64,000 nucleotides of DNA, taken from NCBI RefSeq assembly GCF_001013905.1, contig NZ_LN831790.1, forward strand, positions 4,292,001-4,356,000, given 5' to 3'. The notes below the pieces were generated by a model. It was given only the letters and a program-made list of their open reading frames with translations, had not been told where the DNA came from and did not search any database. The DNA is from Streptomyces leeuwenhoekii (GTDB lineage Bacteria; Actinomycetota; Actinomycetes; Streptomycetales; Streptomycetaceae). The position numbers were made by a program, and so were the translations under genes. Below, piece after piece: positions 62,379-64,000 of the stretch (positions are counted from its first letter, which is position 1; every line of letters begins with the position of its first letter).

Positions 62379-63821
62379 GTGAGCACCGAGAACGAGGGCA
62401 CCGCGGTACCCCCGGCCCCGTCCGCACCCCCCGTGCCGGTGGATTCTCCCGCAGCCTCCGCGCAGGAGGCGGCGGCGCCGTACGGGAGCGCGCCCACGCC
62501 GCCGGCCGCGCCCCCGGCCGGGGCCGCGCAGGCCCCCTCCCCTCAGCCGCACTCCGCCGGCCCCTACGCGTACGGCTCCCGTCAGGGCTCCGCCCCCGAC
62601 GCCGCCTGGCCGCCCCCGCCGCCGGCCGGACCGGCCCACGGTGCGGGCGGGGACGGCTCCGGTGGCTGGGGCGCCTCGTACCAGCCGCCCGCGTCCCCGC
62701 CGCGCCGCGGGCGCGGCGGGCTCATCGCCGCCCTCCTGATCGCCGCGCTGGTCGCGGGCGGCCTGGGCGGCGGCCTCGGCTACACCCTGGCCAAGGACGG
62801 CGACGACAGCGGTTCCACCACGGTCTCCGCCTCCGACACCGGCGGCTCCGTCAAGCGCGACGACGGCACGGTCGCGGCCGTGGCCGCCAAGGCGCTGCCG
62901 AGCACGGTCACCATCCAGGCCGAGGGCGCCGGCGGCGAGGGCGGCACGGGCACCGGCTTCGTCTTCGACAAGCAGGGCCACATCGTCACCAACAACCACG
63001 TGGTGGCGGAGGCGGTCGACGGCGGCCGGCTCACCGCCACCTTCCCCGACGGCAAGCGGTACGACGCCGAGGTGGTCGGCCACGCCCAGGGCTACGACGT
63101 CGCGGTCATCAAGCTGAAGAACGCCCCCTCGGACCTGAAGCCGCTGCCCCTCGGCGACTCCGACAAGGTGGCCGTCGGCGACTCCACGATCGCCATCGGC
63201 GCGCCCTTCGGCCTGTCCGACACGGTGACCACCGGCATCATCAGCGCCAAGAACCGCCCGGTGGCCTCCAGCGACGGCAGCGCCGGCAGCAAGGCGTCCT
63301 ACATGAGCGCCCTGCAGACCGACGCCTCGATCAACCCGGGCAACTCCGGCGGCCCGCTGCTGGACGCCCGGGGCAACGTCATCGGCATCAACTCCGCGAT
63401 CCAGTCCGCGAGCAACGGACTGGGCGGCACCGGCCAGGCCGGCTCCATCGGCCTGGGCTTCGCCATCCCGATCAACCAGGCCAAGTACGTCGCCCAGCAA
63501 CTGATCAAGACCGGCAAGCCGGTGTACGCCAAGATCGGCGCGTCCGTCTCGCTGGAGGAGACGGCGGGCGGGGCCCAGATCAGCGACCAGGGCGCCGGCG
63601 GCTCGGAGGCGGTCGAGCCGGGCGGCCCCGCCGACGACGCGGGACTGAAGCCCGGCGACGTCATCACCAAGCTGGACGACCGGGTCATCGACAGCGGCCC
63701 GACCCTGATCGGCGAGATCTGGACCCACCAGCCCGGCGACGAGGTGACCGTCACCTACGAGCGCGGCGGCAAGCAGCACACGGTCGAACTCACCCTGGGC
63801 TCCCGCGTCGGCGACAACTGA
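62379..63821 (+). CDS. Membrane-anchored HtrA/DegP-like serine protease with PDZ domain
   Basis: 480 residues: Pro/Ala-rich cytoplasmic region (1-105), TM helix (about 110-132, GLIAALLIAALVAGGLGGGLGY), trypsin-like protease (about 160-360) with catalytic His in TNNHVVAEA, Asp in GYDVAVIKL and Ser in NPGNSGGPLL, then a PDZ domain (about 375-475). Cell-envelope quality control. GTG 62379 has GAGGAG 8 bases upstream. A terminator at 63856-63886 and a tRNA-Ser follow. In S. coelicolor the same gene-tRNA order occurs. Confidence 0.95.
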   Translation: MSTENEGTAVPPAPSAPPVPVDSPAASAQEAAAPYGSAPTPPAAPPAGAAQAPSPQPHSAGPYAYGSRQGSAPDAAWPPPPPAGPAHGAGGDGSGGWGASYQPPASPPRRGRGGLIAALLIAALVAGGLGGGLGYTLAKDGDDSGSTTVSASDTGGSVKRDDGTVAAVAAKALPSTVTIQAEGAGGEGGTGTGFVFDKQGHIVTNNHVVAEAVDGGRLTATFPDGKRYDAEVVGHAQGYDVAVIKLKNAPSDLKPLPLGDSDKVAVGDSTIAIGAPFGLSDTVTTGIISAKNRPVASSDGSAGSKASYMSALQTDASINPGNSGGPLLDARGNVIGINSAIQSASNGLGGTGQAGSIGLGFAIPINQAKYVAQQLIKTGKPVYAKIGASVSLEETAGGAQISDQGAGGSEAVEPGGPADDAGLKPGDVITKLDDRVIDSGPTLIGEIWTHQPGDEVTVTYERGGKQHTVELTLGSRVGDN

Positions 63822-63855
63822 TCCACCCGCCCCCGTGCCGACCCGCTACCCTGGT

Positions 63856-63886
63856 CCCCGCACCGCCGATCACGGACGGTGCGGGG
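63856..63886 (+). terminator. Terminator hairpin after the HtrA-like gene
   Basis: A 10-bp stem, CCCCGCACCG at 63856-63865 and its complement at 63877-63886. The last two bases coincide with the first bases of the tRNA. Confidence 0.75.
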
Positions 63887-63931
63887 TGGGTTGCCCGAGC
63901 GGCCTAAGGGAACGGTCTTGAAAACCGCGAG
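63885..63931 (+). tRNA. tRNA-Ser(UGA), 5' half only (3' half not found in window)
   Basis: Acceptor 5' strand GGTGGGT (63885-63891), T8-G9, D-arm CCC...GGG (63894-63910), and an anticodon arm CGGT-CTTGAAA-ACCG giving anticodon UGA. The following 69 bases to the window end contain neither a T-loop (TTC-A/G-A-A-T) nor ACCCACC to pair with the acceptor. Either an integrated element or intron interrupts the gene, or the gene is broken. Confidence 0.7.
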
Positions 63932-64000
63932 AGCGTGACAGCGTCCCCGCAGGGCGGTTAGCGCGCCTTCGCGGGTCAGAGACAGGCTGGTCAGAAGGGG

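Noticed and set aside
63905..64000. Group I intron in the tRNA-Ser anticodon loop
   Set aside because: A GAGA after the loop could pair weakly with the 5' exon, and TCAGAGAC resembles the R element, but P and Q elements do not fit in the short distance; kept only as one explanation of the interrupted tRNA.

Overview
The window is chromosomal DNA from a high-GC actinomycete, almost certainly a Streptomyces close to its replication origin. Coding frames are strongly G/C biased at third positions. There are developmental genes (an SsgR-like IclR regulator next to ssgA) and F420-type enzymes. The sequence is dotted with 14-bp ParB sites (GTTTCACGTGAAAC) and DnaA boxes. From memory, the gene order (rplI, MATE, dnaB ... 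ssgR-ssgA-yibE/F-thiC ... hisC-cydA-cydB-cydDC ... serS-pheA ... sco/copper genes ... pepP ... HtrA-like protease, tRNA-Ser) matches the S. coelicolor region of roughly SCO3909 to SCO3977, but I could not align it.

Layout. 0-4 kb: rplI, a MATE exporter read divergently from dnaB, with a DnaA-box cluster between them. 4-12.9 kb: small metabolic and stress genes: a serine hydrolase, two GNATs, a MarR/MFS divergent pair with palindromic operators, an HbpS/GlcG-like protein, a Nudix hydrolase, a LysR regulator, and a holin-like membrane protein, LMW tyrosine phosphatase and cystathionine lyase in one operon. 13-19 kb: a cupin, a small membrane protein, the sporulation pair ssgR-ssgA, YibE/F, and thiC behind a TPP riboswitch with an enlarged P3. 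19-23 kb: a damaged membrane-protein gene (early stop plus frameshift), a metallophosphoesterase and a LacI regulator. 23-31 kb: a HisC-type aminotransferase, a cyclophilin-like protein, and cytochrome bd oxidase cydA-cydB-cydDC behind a near-perfect Rex operator. 31-38 kb: a GAF histidine kinase, an M23 peptidase, a HAD phosphatase, an LLM oxidoreductase and a fused alpha/beta hydrolase-SDR. 38.6-42.2 kb: a four-gene ABC operon. 42.3-46.5 kb: a second HAD phosphatase translationally coupled to serS, an 855-bp gene-free region with a dense DnaA-box cluster and two tandem repeats, then pheA. 46.5-51.8 kb: an extracytoplasmic copper-trafficking operon (YcnI, Sco, PCuAC, CopCD, Tat-exported DyP peroxidase). 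52-62 kb: a membrane protein, two RsbW-like ATPases, a SpoIIE-type PP2C phosphatase, aminopeptidase P, a primase-polymerase domain protein, a secreted hypothetical, a SEC-C protein and a glycerophosphodiesterase. 62-64 kb: a membrane-anchored HtrA-like protease, and the 5' half of tRNA-Ser(UGA), whose 3' half is not found before the window ends.

How it fits together. The most distinctive layer is replication and segregation DNA superimposed on housekeeping genes. I find five perfect ParB sites and four close variants spread over 47 kb, some embedded in coding sequence or in the riboswitch, plus two DnaA-box clusters. One DnaA box sits inside the apparent promoter of a leaderless MATE transcript. 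I found no CRISPR array, insertion sequence or secondary-metabolite cluster. The possible signs of mobile-element activity are the interrupted tRNA-Ser at the right edge and short tandem repeats in several gene-free gaps.
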